This document shows, in pieces, positions 63,849 through 64,000 of a DNA stretch of 64,000 bases. Below the pieces are notes generated by a model. The model was not told the origin of the DNA. It was given only the letters and a program-made list of their open reading frames with translations, and did not search any database. Position numbers and translations under genes: made by a program. The stretch comes from an uncultured Victivallis sp. (GTDB lineage Bacteria > Verrucomicrobiota > Lentisphaeria > Victivallales > Victivallaceae): contig CALXOE010000007.1 in the NCBI GenBank assembly GCA_944389935.1, forward strand, positions 21,598-85,597. Reading direction: 5' to 3'. Numbering within the stretch: the first letter of the stretch is position 1; the number at the start of each line of letters is the position of its first letter.

Positions 63849-64000
63849 GACCGTTGCAGGATCGTGGGTGGCTGGGAGCGTTTCCTTTGTTTTTCAGGCG
63901 TCGCAGGGTCGTGGGAGGCGGGTGGCGTGTCCGCCGCCCCCCGCACCCCCTGCGTCCGGCAAGGTGCCGGTGCCGCGTACGGGTCGGAGTCGGACTCGGC
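63849..64000 (+). repeat. Dispersed repeat, copy B, cut by the window edge
   Basis: A partial first unit (63851-63880, 27 of 30 matches with copy A) is followed by the main unit 63899-64000 (97 of 102). It lies downstream of the last gene, so this copy is not attached to a pilin within the window. Confidence 0.85.

Overview
The window looks like a chromosomal segment of a GC-rich, free-living PVC-group bacterium. The best fit is the Lentisphaerota (Victivallis-like); this is inference from gene content and no database was searched. The clues are pseudopilin genes with the FTLIELLVV leader inside carbohydrate operons, a V-type ATPase cluster with its DUF2764 companion, several secreted carbohydrate-active proteins, and local AraC, LacI and GntR-LacI type regulators. 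Many promoters share a TTGCAT/TTGAAA - 17 bp - TATATT pattern.

Layout. 0-5 kb (mostly minus strand): accB, aroQ, a RodZ-like membrane HTH protein, ftsK and a YihX-like HAD phosphatase. 5-7 kb: a split chromate transporter pair with an esterase. 7-11.6 kb: topoisomerase IV (parE, parC). 11.7-20.4 kb: a long minus-strand run beginning at gyrB and continuing through recA, a large periplasmic TPR protein, ExbB, ExbD, a TonB-like protein, a small zinc-ribbon membrane protein and a probable lipoprotein. 20.5-25.6 kb: a SEC59/DGK1-like CTP-dependent kinase, yceD, coaD, ribF, a membrane coiled-coil protein with a MerR-like HTH, acpS and an AraC regulator. 25.6-29.1 kb: HNH nuclease and response regulator (minus), then DnaJ-TPR, a TtcA-like PP-loop protein, a hotdog thioesterase and a small unknown protein. 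29.1-33.6 kb: a decayed stretch, thrC, a sugar-phosphate isomerase-like protein and a BlaI plus BlaR1-like pair whose second gene is frameshifted and lacks the peptidase core.

33.7-42.9 kb is a carbohydrate locus: a divergent AraC regulator facing a CE7 acetylesterase, a BNR-repeat protein, an NPCBM lipoprotein, a pseudopilin, a pilin remnant and a GH110-like beta-helix protein. An 11-bp inverted repeat lies in the shared promoter region. 45.1-50.5 kb is a second such locus: a GntR/LacI chimeric regulator (frameshifted), a pseudopilin with an unusual repeat-derived N-terminal extension, and a large secreted GH with NEP and TENG catalytic motifs. 50.7 kb holds tRNA-Leu(CAA), followed by lacI-type, prmC and rsmE genes on the minus strand.

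53.8-58.8 kb is the V-ATPase block E-DUF2764-A-B-D, ending at a strong terminator with no membrane subunits following. 58.9-63.8 kb holds DAHP synthase, rhamnulokinase, an OppA-like solute-binding protein and an NTF2-like anchored protein. The window ends in a copy of a dispersed repeat also found next to the 48-kb pseudopilin.

The most unusual features are the dispersed repeat and its fusion to a pseudopilin reading frame, several single-base frame disruptions, the regulator-pilin-hydrolase loci with well-formed operator-like palindromes, and the membrane-bound HTH coiled-coil protein between ribF and acpS.
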